From the NCBI RefSeq assembly GCF_001625085.1, contig NZ_BDAW01000099.1:1-32090 (forward strand): 32,090 bases of DNA, read 5' to 3'. Positions 7,038-15,972 of the stretch are shown piece by piece (the stretch's first letter is position 1; the number at the start of each line of letters is the position of its first letter). The DNA comes from Nocardia acidivorans NBRC 108247. GTDB lineage: Bacteria; Actinomycetota; Actinomycetes; Mycobacteriales; Mycobacteriaceae. Below the pieces are notes generated by a model. It did no database searches and was not told the DNA's origin. It was given only the letters and a program-made list of their open reading frames with translations. The translations under genes were made by a program, and so were the position numbers.

Positions 7038-9241
7038 CAGGATTTCCGCAGCTGGTGTGTGGCTGGGCACTGGTGAATCTCGAATCCTCCGGCGCCGGCG
7101 TGGGTGTGGTGGCTCGATCCGGGAATTGGCCTGCGGCACTGGGATTCACGGTGCGCGAGCTCGGATCGCTGGTCAGTCTGCCCGAAGGCGGGGAGCCGAT
7201 CGGTTTCACCCTGGAGTTCACCGTGACGCGAGGGCTGGCGGTGGCCGGGTTGAAGACGCCGTCGCAGGTACGGCCCGGCACCTGCGTGGCGCATGTGATC
7301 GCGGGTGATCCCGCGCAGCTCGATGGAGCGATCGCCCTGCGACTCTTCGCCTCCGGCGGATTTCTCACCTCGTTGAACGGTTCGGTGTCACCGACCGAAA
7401 ACTGGGATCCGGTGGTACCGGATTGGGCATCGCACGGCTTCGACGCCGCCGCCGAGACGGCGCTGGAGCAGCCGTGGCTCCCGGTGCTGCTGGGCGCGGT
7501 GCTGGCGCATCTGGCCGGACAGGGGCCGACCATCGCGCTCCAGGTGCGCGATACGGGCGACGCGGTGCGCATGCTGACCGCGCTCTACGGCATGATTCCG
7601 CGAAATGTGCTGCGCGAGTTGACCTTCTCCACAGGCAGCTCACCGCTGGCGGAGATGCCGTCGATCACCACGGTGATCGGGGACGCCGCTGTGCCGGACC
7701 GCCGGATCATCAGCGCCGACAGTCGTATCGACAATATCTCCGAGACCTACCAGCGGCTCGGCCGCGATATCGTGGAACACCGCCGCGCCGGAATCACGCT
7801 GCCGTCAACACTGGTGTCCGTCAACGATATTCGGCAGTGGTGTTATCAACAGCACCTGCGCACCCTGGAACCCGCCATCCTGGATGACGCGCAGATGGTG
7901 CAGGTGCTCACCGATCCGACCCTGACCCCGGAGTGGTTCACCGATGCCGCGGTGGCCCGGCGCGCCATTCATCTCGCCCTCGACCGCGCCGAGGTCACCG
8001 CGGCTTTGGCGAATCTCGAGGTGCGCCACGAGATACGTGTGGTCTTCGAGCAGACCCTCATCGACTGCGTCATGACCGATGATCGTGATCGCGGCCGTGC
8101 CACCCGCGTCGCACAGGCGCTGGGATTCGATCTCAGCGACGTCCTGGTCGCCTCCGCGTTCCGGCGGCTGGACAATGGCACGCTCAGCGTCAGCGATGCG
8201 AAAACCGTGTGGCCGCGACTACAGCGGGACTGGGCCACCGGCGACACCGATGAGCGCAAGGCGATAATCGAACGGCTGCAACGACATCGGGCACTGCGCG
8301 ATTTCACCATCGGATCGCAGGACCGCTATCTGGTGTACGAGACGGTGCGCGCGGAGATCAGCGATCCGGCGGTGCACACCGGCAGTAGTCAACTGCTGCG
8401 CGCCGCCATGTACAGCCAGCTGCCGATCGTCGCGCAGCTCATGGTGAATATCTCCTGCACCAGCCGCGATCGATACATTCTGGAGCAGATGCTGGCCTGC
8501 GCGCCCGCGGATCGACTGCCCGCCCTGGTCGCGGAGTGCACGCGATATCCGGCCGTGGACGCCTTCGAACTCATGAAGGCCGTCACCATCGTTCGCGCCG
8601 ATCCCGCGGAATTGGTGGCGGGTTTGAGGCCCGCGTGGACGGCATTGCGGCGTGCGGCGGGAGTACCGCAGCCGATCGAGAAACTCATGGTGCTCGATGC
8701 CGACGCCGCCCAGCCCGACGGGCGGTCCGGCCGCTCCCGGCTGCGGCAGAATATGTTCGGGCGCAAGGGGAATCGCGGCAACTGGAGCAGGTCGGAGGTG
8801 TCGGCGCTGCTGCGCGCGGCCGCCGATGATCCGCCGGTGATCGAGGAACACTTCGAGATGCTGCGCGCGGCAATAGATTCCGATGTGGAGTTCGTGGCGA
8901 GCTGTATGGCCGAACGCTCCGCGGATTCCAGCGGTGCGGCGGTGCTGACCCAGATCATGCTGTGCGCCGCACACGAACGCGTGCCCGCACTGCTCACCGC
9001 CTGTGCGCAACAGCGGGACCTCGACCCCTACGTACTGCTGCGCGCCGTCGCCGATCTGGACCTGGAATCCGCCGCGCTGGTGGAACTGCTCGCCGGTGGC
9101 TGGCCGCACCTGCGCACCCGCCTGGACCTGCCCCGCCGGATAGCGACCCTGGTGACGCTCGACGCCGCGGCAGCGCTGCCCGCCCGCCTCAAACCACTGA
9201 ACCCACCGAAGAAGCAGCGGCGCAACGGTTTCTGGCGCTGA
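7034..9241 (+). CDS. GTPase-associated protein 1-like (GAP1-N2/M) protein
   Basis: 735 aa from ATG 7034, overlapping the GTPase stop by 4 bp. The frame is open to 6896, but that part is a shadow of the GTPase gene. The N-terminus (LVCGWALVN..., with a following Gly-rich stretch) fits the GAP1-N2 type. The segment around residues 190-205 (LRELTFSTGSSPL) fits the middle GAP1-M domain, which typically reads LxxxLTFST. The C-terminal 400 residues are alpha-helical and repetitive, rich in Ala, Leu and Arg, perhaps a scaffold. Proteins of this kind co-occur with DO-GTPases and are proposed to regulate or scaffold them. No catalytic motif is visible. The gene ends 1 bp before the end of the convergent condensation-domain gene. 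Confidence 0.65.
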   Translation: MTGFPQLVCGWALVNLESSGAGVGVVARSGNWPAALGFTVRELGSLVSLPEGGEPIGFTLEFTVTRGLAVAGLKTPSQVRPGTCVAHVIAGDPAQLDGAIALRLFASGGFLTSLNGSVSPTENWDPVVPDWASHGFDAAAETALEQPWLPVLLGAVLAHLAGQGPTIALQVRDTGDAVRMLTALYGMIPRNVLRELTFSTGSSPLAEMPSITTVIGDAAVPDRRIISADSRIDNISETYQRLGRDIVEHRRAGITLPSTLVSVNDIRQWCYQQHLRTLEPAILDDAQMVQVLTDPTLTPEWFTDAAVARRAIHLALDRAEVTAALANLEVRHEIRVVFEQTLIDCVMTDDRDRGRATRVAQALGFDLSDVLVASAFRRLDNGTLSVSDAKTVWPRLQRDWATGDTDERKAIIERLQRHRALRDFTIGSQDRYLVYETVRAEISDPAVHTGSSQLLRAAMYSQLPIVAQLMVNISCTSRDRYILEQMLACAPADRLPALVAECTRYPAVDAFELMKAVTIVRADPAELVAGLRPAWTALRRAAGVPQPIEKLMVLDADAAQPDGRSGRSRLRQNMFGRKGNRGNWSRSEVSALLRAAADDPPVIEEHFEMLRAAIDSDVEFVASCMAERSADSSGAAVLTQIMLCAAHERVPALLTACAQQRDLDPYVLLRAVADLDLESAALVELLAGGWPHLRTRLDLPRRIATLVTLDAAAALPARLKPLNPPKKQRRNGFWR

Positions 9242-9242
9242 A

Positions 9243-10733
9243 TCAGGGACGCGGCCGACTACGACGGGGGCGGCGGCGCGCGGTTTCATCCAGCAGCGGG
9301 GTGATCGGACCGGTGTATCCGGTGGCGATCAATTCGACCGTGGTGAGGAACTTCTCGGCGAAGCGTTCGGCGGTTTCGGGGTCGAAGCGAGCGGTCGGGT
9401 AGAGGAAGGGGCCGTCGATTCCAGTGGGTGCGCCGGTGGCGTCGTAGTGCTCGGTGAGGCCGAACTCCAGATCGTGTTTGGCGCGCACCACACCGGTCGG
9501 GACCTCGCTGACCTCGAGGCCGCCCCATCCGGACACACCGGGCGGCGCGGCGTCATCGCGTTGCAGGATCAAGGTGGCCTGGAAGAGCGGATGGTTCGCG
9601 TCCTGCGGGAGGCTGCGCAGCAGCCGCGGATTGGAGGTGTCGGGATTCGCGAAGGCGGCCAGGGCGACTCGGCGCACCTGATCGAGGAGTTCGGGCATAT
9701 CGGCGGCGCGGTCCAGGCGGATGCGCATGAGCACGTCATCGGCGAGATTGCCGACCAGATCGGCGAGCAGCGGATCCCCGCGGCCGGAGACCGCGGTCGC
9801 CACCGTCACGTCGCAGGATTTGGCGAAGGCCGCCACCGCCACCGCGAAGGCGGTTTGCAGCAGCATGAACACGCTCGATCCGCTCTGGCGGGCGCGCAGC
9901 AGCAGGGTGCGATGGATATCGGCGTCCAGCCGCACCCGAACCATCGCCCCGGCCGCATCGCGATGTCCGGAACATGTTCTGTCATAAGGAAATTCGAGCG
10001 GGATCGGCCGTCCGACCAGATTGTTCGCCCAGTACCGCAGCTGGGTGCTGGCCCGGCTGCACGGGTCGTCGTACGCGCCCAGATACTCGTGCTTCCAGAG
10101 CGTGTAGTCGATGTAGTCGACCGGCAGCGGCTGCCAGGCCGGAGCCTGCCGCCCGACCCGCGCCAGGTACGCGGTCACCAGATCCCGCATGAGCGGTCCG
10201 ATCGACTGCCCGTCCAGCGAGATGTGGTGAACCACCAACGCCAGCACCACATCCCGCGCGCCCAGCCGGTACACCCGGGCTCGGATCGGCACCTCGGTGC
10301 CCAGATCGAAGGCGCGACCGCAGAATTCGGCGATCCGCTCGGTCAGTTCACCGGCGAAGCTGTCCACCACCCGCACATCGATGCGCGCCACATCGGCATC
10401 CATCACCACCTGGATCGGACCGGTGGAGGTCGCCGGATAGCAGGTCCGCAAGGGCGCGTGCCGCCGCATGACATCGTCGATGGCGGCGATCAGCGCGGTG
10501 AGATTTACCGCCTGGCCACGAATCCGAAACGCGCGAGCAACATTCCAGTCAGCGGAGTATCCGGCGGCCGCCGCATGCCACATGCGCTCCTGCGCGGGGG
10601 CGAGTGGGATCCGCGGCGCGCGCGGCATCCGCCGCAGCGGCATCGGCTCCGCCACAATCTGAAGGAATTCAGCGACGTCAGCGGGCTTTCGCCGAACGGT
10701 CGGAGTGGTCCAGGCAGCAACCGGTACAGCCAT
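9243..10733 (-). CDS. Stand-alone NRPS-type condensation-domain protein
   Basis: 496 aa from ATG 10733, preceded by GAGAGGA at the right spacing; longer frames reach 10868 without a better site. The protein is one condensation-fold domain with the active-site motif HHISLDG at about residues 167-173 and the later VGNLADDVLMR segment typical of C-domains. No adenylation, carrier or thioesterase domain is attached or nearby. It may transfer an acyl or aminoacyl group from a carrier protein encoded elsewhere, or act as an acyltransferase like the PapA group. The C-terminal tail is Arg/Pro-rich. It is transcribed in the same direction as the P450 gene 150 bp upstream and may share its pathway. Confidence 0.8.
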   Translation of the reverse strand: MAVPVAAWTTPTVRRKPADVAEFLQIVAEPMPLRRMPRAPRIPLAPAQERMWHAAAAGYSADWNVARAFRIRGQAVNLTALIAAIDDVMRRHAPLRTCYPATSTGPIQVVMDADVARIDVRVVDSFAGELTERIAEFCGRAFDLGTEVPIRARVYRLGARDVVLALVVHHISLDGQSIGPLMRDLVTAYLARVGRQAPAWQPLPVDYIDYTLWKHEYLGAYDDPCSRASTQLRYWANNLVGRPIPLEFPYDRTCSGHRDAAGAMVRVRLDADIHRTLLLRARQSGSSVFMLLQTAFAVAVAAFAKSCDVTVATAVSGRGDPLLADLVGNLADDVLMRIRLDRAADMPELLDQVRRVALAAFANPDTSNPRLLRSLPQDANHPLFQATLILQRDDAAPPGVSGWGGLEVSEVPTGVVRAKHDLEFGLTEHYDATGAPTGIDGPFLYPTARFDPETAERFAEKFLTTVELIATGYTGPITPLLDETARRRPRRSRPRP

Positions 10734-10883
10734 AGCCGCCGTCCTCTCAGCTGCCATTGACACCACACCACCGCCGCCCAAGAATCCGGCAGCGCTGCGG
10801 GACGACAGTGCGGCAACCGTAGCAAAGAGACGGCTATTCGGGGGAGCCAGAAAAGAGACCCGGACCACTCCCCCGAATCCGCC

Positions 10884-12059
10884 TCAGCGCCGTGTGACGG
10901 TGGTGGGCAGGCTGGCGAAGCCGCGATTGTTCGAGGAGTGGATGCGGCGCAGGCCCTCCGGATCGATGTCGTAATCGGAGACGACGGCCGCGATCTCGGT
11001 CAGGGCCGTACGGAGCTCCAGCAGACCGAGATTCGAGCCGAGGCAGTGGTGTCGGCCGCTGCCGAAGACCAGTGAGGCGCTGGTGTCGCGGTCCAGGTAG
11101 AACGAGTCCGGATCGGAGAACACCTCCGGATCACGGTTGGCCGCGCCGGTCAGCAACAGGACGCGCGCGCCCGCCGGAATCTCGACCCCGTGCAATTCGA
11201 TCGGCTCGGTGGTGGTCCGCAGATTGGTCTGGGTGGAGGGATCCCAGCGCATGGACTCGTCGATCCAGTCCTGGATGCGACCGTCCAGGGCGAGGCGGCG
11301 CTGATCGGGATGCAGCCAGCCCGCGTGCCAGATATTGCCGAAGCTCAGCATGGCGGTTTCGATGCCCGCGCCGACCAGCAGGATCAGTACGCCGACAATC
11401 TCTTCCGGGGTGAGCCGATCATCGCCGTCCGCGGCGTCGAGCAGTCCGGAGAGCAGATCGTCCCGGCGTTCCCTACTGCGCTCGATGGTCAGCTCGGTGT
11501 AGTAGCCGACCAGCGCGCCGATGGCCTGCATGGCTTCGGGCCGCAGATCGGTGGACTCCTCCTCGGTGTACATGATCTCCATACCGAGTTTGCGGATCAT
11601 CTCCCGATCCGCCTCGGGCACACCGACCAGTTCGGAGATCACATCGGTCGGGAACGGCCCGGCGAATTCGGTCATGAGATCGAAGCTGCCGCGCTCGAGC
11701 AGCGGCTCCAGCACCCCGCGTGCGATCTCCCGTAGTCGCGGCGCCAGTGCCTGCACCCGGTGCGCGGTGAACGCCTTGGTCACCAGTCCGCGCAGCCGGG
11801 TGTGCTTGGGCGGATCCATGGCCACGAAGGAGAAGAACCGTTCCGCCTGCGGTCCCCAGAACGCGGGCTCCATCCGAATACCGTTCACACTGGAGAAGCG
11901 GTCGGAGTCGCGCAGTGCGGCCAATACATCGGCATGCCTGGACAGCGCCCAGAAATCATCGGTTTCATTACGGTAGACGGGGGCCTCGGCACGCAGCCTG
12001 GCATAGTGAGGGTACGGATCGGCGTGAACTTCGAAGTCGTATGGGCTGTAGCGCGACAT
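10884..12059 (-). CDS. Cytochrome P450
   Basis: 391 aa from ATG 12059; a TTG two codons upstream is less likely. It is a soluble class I bacterial P450. The I-helix oxygen-activation motif GAGIET is near residue 230, the K-helix ExxR is ESMRW near 268, and the heme-binding loop is FGSGRHHCLG with the axial Cys near residue 338. It would use a ferredoxin and reductase encoded elsewhere to hydroxylate a small lipophilic substrate, which I cannot identify. No strong ribosome site is visible ahead of ATG 12059. It diverges from the methyltransferase gene across only 34 bp, so the two probably share a promoter region. Confidence 0.95.
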   Translation of the reverse strand: MSRYSPYDFEVHADPYPHYARLRAEAPVYRNETDDFWALSRHADVLAALRDSDRFSSVNGIRMEPAFWGPQAERFFSFVAMDPPKHTRLRGLVTKAFTAHRVQALAPRLREIARGVLEPLLERGSFDLMTEFAGPFPTDVISELVGVPEADREMIRKLGMEIMYTEEESTDLRPEAMQAIGALVGYYTELTIERSRERRDDLLSGLLDAADGDDRLTPEEIVGVLILLVGAGIETAMLSFGNIWHAGWLHPDQRRLALDGRIQDWIDESMRWDPSTQTNLRTTTEPIELHGVEIPAGARVLLLTGAANRDPEVFSDPDSFYLDRDTSASLVFGSGRHHCLGSNLGLLELRTALTEIAAVVSDYDIDPEGLRRIHSSNNRGFASLPTTVTRR

Positions 12060-12093
12060 GATCAAACACTAATCGAATTGGATTGGGAGCGTT

Positions 12094-12906
12094 GTGAACT
12101 CGGAATCGGCAGCGGAACGGATCGACACCTCCAAACCGCATCCGGCCCGTCGCTACGACTACTGGCTGGGCGGTAAGGACAATTTCCCGGCCGACCGCGA
12201 ATCGGCGGACGCGGTGGCCGAGGCGTTTCCCACGGTCCGCCTGGCCGCGGTGGAGAACCGCAACTTTCTGCGCCGGGTGACGCGGTACCTGGCCGCGGAC
12301 GCCGGGATTCGCCAGTTCCTCGATATCGGCGCGGGCCTGCCCACCGCGGGCAATGTGCACGAGATCGCGCAGGGCATCGCCCCGGAGTCGCGGATCGTCT
12401 ACGTCGACAATGATCCGATCGTGCTGGTGCACGCGCGCGAACTGCTGAACTCCGCGCCCGAGGGCCGGACCGCGTACCTCGATGCGGATCTGCGCGATCC
12501 GGAGCGCATCCTCGGCCATCCGGATCTGCGCGCCACCCTGGATCTGAATCAGCCGGTCGCGCTCATGCTGGTCGCGATCATGCACTTCTTCACCGATGAC
12601 ACCAAGCCGTACGAGTTGGTCCGCACGCTCTGCGAGGCGCTCCCGCCCGGCAGTCACCTGGTCATGTCGCATGCCACCAGTGACTATCTGGAGGATGAGG
12701 ACCTGGCCAGGACGACCGAGGCCAATCAGCGCAGCGGCGTGCCCTTCCGGCTCCGCTCCAGCGCCGAGTTCGCGGAGTTCTTCCGCGGCTTCGAACTGGT
12801 CGCGCCCGGCATCACCTCGGTGACCGATTGGCGGCCGGACGAGTACCGCCCGCAGCCGCGCGCCGAGGCGATCTCCATGCTCGGCGGCGTCGCCCGTATT
12901 CGGTGA
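12094..12906 (+). CDS. SAM-dependent methyltransferase, DUF574 family
   Basis: 270 aa from GTG 12094, with GGGAG just upstream. The opening pattern DTSKPHPARRYDYWLGGKDN is the hallmark of the actinobacterial S-adenosyl methyltransferase family once called DUF574. The SAM-binding Rossmann motif follows as FLDIGAGLPTAGNVHE near residues 75-91. The acidic ribose-binding residue is in VYVDNDPIV. Members are abundant in Streptomyces and Nocardia, and their substrates are mostly unknown. Divergent placement from the P450 suggests a shared small-molecule pathway. The gene converges on the roadblock-like gene with a 10-bp gap. Confidence 0.9.
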   Translation: MNSESAAERIDTSKPHPARRYDYWLGGKDNFPADRESADAVAEAFPTVRLAAVENRNFLRRVTRYLAADAGIRQFLDIGAGLPTAGNVHEIAQGIAPESRIVYVDNDPIVLVHARELLNSAPEGRTAYLDADLRDPERILGHPDLRATLDLNQPVALMLVAIMHFFTDDTKPYELVRTLCEALPPGSHLVMSHATSDYLEDEDLARTTEANQRSGVPFRLRSSAEFAEFFRGFELVAPGITSVTDWRPDEYRPQPRAEAISMLGGVARIR

Positions 12907-12916
12907 AACGGCCGAA

Positions 12917-13357
12917 TCAGAGCCTGCCGGTATCCTTCAACACCCGGCGGGCCTGAGCGAAGAGCATGCCGACATTCACGGTTTTTCGGCAGACCACGAC
13001 TATCACCACATCGTCGCGACTCTCGGTGCGAATGAAAAGGTGTGTCAGGTTATCGCTATTGACCAGAATTTCCTGAAAATAGTGCCGCTCCAGCCGAATT
13101 CCGCGCCGCTCCTTCCAAATATCCTCGATCATCACCACATTGCGGCCCTGGAACAGATCGAGCGTGGCGGCGGCGAGCAGATCGAGCACCTCCTGCGGAT
13201 GATTGTCGACGGTCTCCACCGCCAACAGCATTCCGGTGGTCATATCGATGGCGCCGGAGGCCAGGCATTCCGGAACTTCGGCGCGCAGCACTTTGACCAT
13301 GATTCCGATTCGATCGGAGAGACTGTTGGGCCCGGTCGGATTCGCCGTGGTATTCAT
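12917..13357 (-). CDS. Roadblock/LC7-like protein
   Basis: 146 aa from ATG 13357, overlapping the stop of the upstream DUF4388-like gene by 4 bp, so the two are co-translated. The fold signature is a small alpha/beta domain. A helix leads into ECLASGAIDMTTGMLLAVE, resembling the roadblock strand-turn-strand carrying a self-describing residue pair. A long helix, the central VVMIEDIWKE and a hydrophobic strand VVIVVVCRKT follow. Roadblock proteins regulate or scaffold small GTPases such as MglA or the CvnD proteins of Streptomyces conservons, but no such GTPase is adjacent. The family call is from pattern and context, not from a diagnostic motif. Confidence 0.55.
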   Translation of the reverse strand: MNTTANPTGPNSLSDRIGIMVKVLRAEVPECLASGAIDMTTGMLLAVETVDNHPQEVLDLLAAATLDLFQGRNVVMIEDIWKERRGIRLERHYFQEILVNSDNLTHLFIRTESRDDVVIVVVCRKTVNVGMLFAQARRVLKDTGRL

Positions 13358-14193
13358 TGCGTCCTTTCAGATTTCCGCACGGTGGCGGCTCGTTGTAATG
13401 CACGGGTGGCCGTTTGCGGCGGGCGCGGCGGCAACGTGTCATTGATGCCGCTGGCGCCGCGGCGGCGGCGCGGCAGCAGGGATCTGGCGTCACCGCGCGC
13501 GGGTTCGGTCATGGGCAGCTGCACGCGTTCGAGCGGAGCGATGCCGAGCAGATCGGCGTCGAGCATGCGCACCACCTCGACGGTGACCGCGTAGAGGCTG
13601 CGGCTCAGCAGCATGGCGATATCGCGGCAACTGTGCCGGCCGTTCACCCGGAGCAGGATCTCCTGCCGCTGCGCCCCGCTGTGCCGCTCATCGTCGGGGC
13701 TGCCGAGCAGCGCACGACCGGTTTCGGTGAGCACCAGGTGATTTCGATGCGGGGAGACCCGGCCGTGCGCGAGCGCGTTGAGGCGGCGCTCGGTCTCCTC
13801 GAGCAACCCGAGGATGTCGATACCGGAGGGCAGGTCCGGCTCCGGCGGCGCGGCGGGCGGATCGGGCCAGCCGCACTCGGCGACCCAGCCCGCGGTGATC
13901 GCGAAGACGCCGTCCAGCGCCGCCATACGGGCAACCAGGCGCAGATCGGCCGCACCGGTGGAGACGCGGCCGGGTCGCGAAAGCAGTTGCCGCACACCGG
14001 GTGCGCCGGGGGAATCGACGGTGATCAGTTCGCCGTCACGGAAATACAGATCGCCGCCGGGCTCACCGGTCACGCGCAATACCCCCGTGCGCGCGGTGGC
14101 CGCCGCATTCGTCGATTCCCGGACCAATTCGCGAGCCGACTCCCGGCCGAGCACCGACAGGCGACCGGACTCGGCGAGAGGACCCGTGGTCAT
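13354..14193 (-). CDS. DUF4388/PATAN-like regulatory protein
   Basis: 279 aa from ATG 14193, with AGGAG 8 bp upstream. The N-terminal 100 residues resemble the DUF4388 (PATAN) domain: TGVLRVTGEPGGDLYFRDGE, then LITVDSPGAPGVRQLL. A middle Pro-rich linker follows. Residues about 165-225 form a winged-helix-like domain (ILLRVNGRHSCRDIAMLLSR). The last 50 residues are Arg/Pro-rich and probably disordered. PATAN proteins usually work as adaptors in signalling with roadblock proteins, and here the downstream overlapping gene is roadblock-like. DNA binding is possible but unproven. Confidence 0.55.
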   Translation of the reverse strand: MTTGPLAESGRLSVLGRESARELVRESTNAAATARTGVLRVTGEPGGDLYFRDGELITVDSPGAPGVRQLLSRPGRVSTGAADLRLVARMAALDGVFAITAGWVAECGWPDPPAAPPEPDLPSGIDILGLLEETERRLNALAHGRVSPHRNHLVLTETGRALLGSPDDERHSGAQRQEILLRVNGRHSCRDIAMLLSRSLYAVTVEVVRMLDADLLGIAPLERVQLPMTEPARGDARSLLPRRRRGASGINDTLPPRPPQTATRALQRAATVRKSERTQ

Positions 14194-14427
14194 GCTCGAA
14201 CTCCTGCAAATGGTCACGCACGAATAGCGAAAAACACATGCCTGGTTGGTATTTCGGCACAACTTCCGTAGATCAGGAGCGCCGCGTGCTGGATATCCTT
14301 ACAGCCCATCAGTTTTGGAGCAACGGAATCCGGTGAATTAGGGACCAAAGTCCCACGGCCATGACGTCAAGCCACCTATGCGCGAGGGTTGCCAATGTCC
14401 GGAATTTGCCGAAATCCCCGATACAGC

Positions 14428-14465
14428 AAAAAATACCGGCCGGACGAATTCGACCGGCCGGTATT
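14428..14465 (-). terminator. Intrinsic terminator of the polyprenyl synthase gene
   Basis: A 12-bp perfect stem (14432-14443 and 14454-14465) encloses a 10-nt loop that is itself self-complementary. On the minus strand it is followed by a run of T residues (A-tract at 14428-14433). It lies 28 bp beyond the stop of the polyprenyl diphosphate synthase gene. Confidence 0.85.
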
Positions 14466-14492
14466 GACGAAACGGACTATTCGGCGATTCCG

Positions 14493-15569
14493 TCAGTGAT
14501 CGCGCTCGACCACACAATCCGCCAGCTCCAGCAGATCCCGCGCACCCCGATATCCCGAGACACACGATTTCGCCGCCCGCACCCGGCGAATGGACTCGGC
14601 CTGCGCCCACCGCCTGCCGCCCGCCCGCGCGATAAGGTCCGCGGCCCGCAGTGCCGCCGGTGCGTCGAGCGGCTCCTCCGAGCAATACAGATCGGCGAAC
14701 TCCCGTCCCGCCGCGGTACCCGACTCCAACGCCACCACCACGGGCAGACTTCGCTTGTGCCGCATGAGGTCATTGCCGACCGGCTTACCGGTGCGCGCCG
14801 GATCACCCCAGATGCCCATCAGATCGTCCACCAACTGGAACGCGATACCCAGCTCCCGGCCGAAGTGGTCCATGGCCTCCACCACCTCCGGGCGGGCCCC
14901 GGCGCAGAGCGCGCCCATGGCACAGGCGCAGCCGATCAGCGCTCCGGTCTTGTATTGCAGCGTCTCCAGGCATTCCTCAAGGGTCACTTCGGTTTTGGAC
15001 TCCGCGGCACAGTCGCGCTGCTGACCGAGACAGAGTTCGATCACCGCCTCCTCCAACCGGGCGATACCGGACAGGCCCGCGATCGGCGCACCGGCCAGGG
15101 TCCAGACGGCCAGACCGTGCATGGCGTCCCCGGCGAGCACCGCATCGTCGACGCCGAAGACCCGCCAGGCGGCCGGGCGGCCGCGGCGCAGTTCATCACC
15201 GTCCATCACATCGTCGTGCAGCAGGGTGAAGTTGTGCACCAATTCCACTGCGGCAGCGGCATGTACGGCCATATCCGGGGATCGGTCCGACTCACCGCGA
15301 CGGGCCGCGGCCCGCGCCGCGGCGAGCACCAGGGCGGGGCGCAGACCCTTACCCGAGGATTCGCCGACCGTCGGGGTGCCGCCCGCATCCCACCAGCCCA
15401 GGTGGTAGCCGACGACCAGCCGCAGTTCGGCGGGGAGCGTATCGACCGCGGCGCGCAGCAGCGGTCTGGTCAATCGCTGTGCGCGCGACAGGATTCCGGT
15501 CGCATCGCCGCCCTCCACCCATGGCATCGCGGTGCCGAAAGCGGGATCTGCCGCTGCCGAGGAACTCAT
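14493..15569 (-). CDS. Polyprenyl diphosphate synthase (GGPP synthase-like)
   Basis: 358 aa from ATG 15569, preceded by GGAGG. It is an all-helical trans-prenyltransferase with both Asp-rich motifs: the first, LLHDDVMDGD, near residue 117 and the second, VDDLMGIWGD, near 244. It condenses isopentenyl diphosphate with allylic diphosphates. The residues before the first Asp motif (VELVHNFT) lack large aromatics immediately ahead, which suits a C20 or similar product, but chain length cannot be fixed from sequence alone. The closest neighbours are a divergent MurG-like glycosyltransferase and, downstream, signalling genes. No terpene cyclase is seen. Confidence 0.88.
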   Translation of the reverse strand: MSSSAAADPAFGTAMPWVEGGDATGILSRAQRLTRPLLRAAVDTLPAELRLVVGYHLGWWDAGGTPTVGESSGKGLRPALVLAAARAAARRGESDRSPDMAVHAAAAVELVHNFTLLHDDVMDGDELRRGRPAAWRVFGVDDAVLAGDAMHGLAVWTLAGAPIAGLSGIARLEEAVIELCLGQQRDCAAESKTEVTLEECLETLQYKTGALIGCACAMGALCAGARPEVVEAMDHFGRELGIAFQLVDDLMGIWGDPARTGKPVGNDLMRHKRSLPVVVALESGTAAGREFADLYCSEEPLDAPAALRAADLIARAGGRRWAQAESIRRVRAAKSCVSGYRGARDLLELADCVVERDH

Positions 15570-15972
15570 GGCCACCTCCATTGACACTGGGACTCGTAGT
15601 CGCCGAGTCGATCTCGTGGATACCGAGCCGGTAGTTACCGACCCGCAGTCGGCGTAGCGAAAATGGAGGGGCGGCGCGGCGCGCGGGACAGCGTCCAGGG
15701 CTGCATCGCGTGGCCCCTCTCGCTGGACGAAGTATGAGTTACAACGTGTTCCGAGTCACAGCTCATGGTAAAGGCCCATTGGCCGTTAGCCAACACCTCG
15801 CAATCACCCCCGACCGACCGGTATGGACACGGACGCCCACGCCGGACCCCGCCGCGATAACCTGGGCCGGGCGCGGTGGCCCCGAATCGCCCGATTCGGC
15901 GAAGGCGCAGCGCTCACGCCACGCGGTCCGACACGCCGGGCCGGTATTGATCCGCACCCAGGAGGCTCATCC
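15570..15972. other. Divergent promoter region between polyprenyl synthase and MurG-like genes
   Basis: I see no gene here. The first 100 bp contain scattered GAGTC/GACTC and TACCGA-type words. A short inverted repeat TTGGC-N5-GCCAA lies at 15779-15793 and could be an operator. An open frame from 15823 runs into the MurG-like gene, but its first 50 residues are low-complexity and the clear ribosome site is later, at 15960. Confidence 0.45.

Noticed and set aside
8219..9289. 356-aa minus-strand ORF opposite the GAP1-like gene
   Set aside because: It is a long shadow frame typical of high-GC coding DNA. The plus-strand frame has the family features and the operon start overlap.
9447..10760. 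437-aa plus-strand ORF opposite the condensation-domain gene
   Set aside because: It is antisense to a motif-confirmed condensation domain. The sequence is Gly/Arg/His-rich with no recognisable domain.
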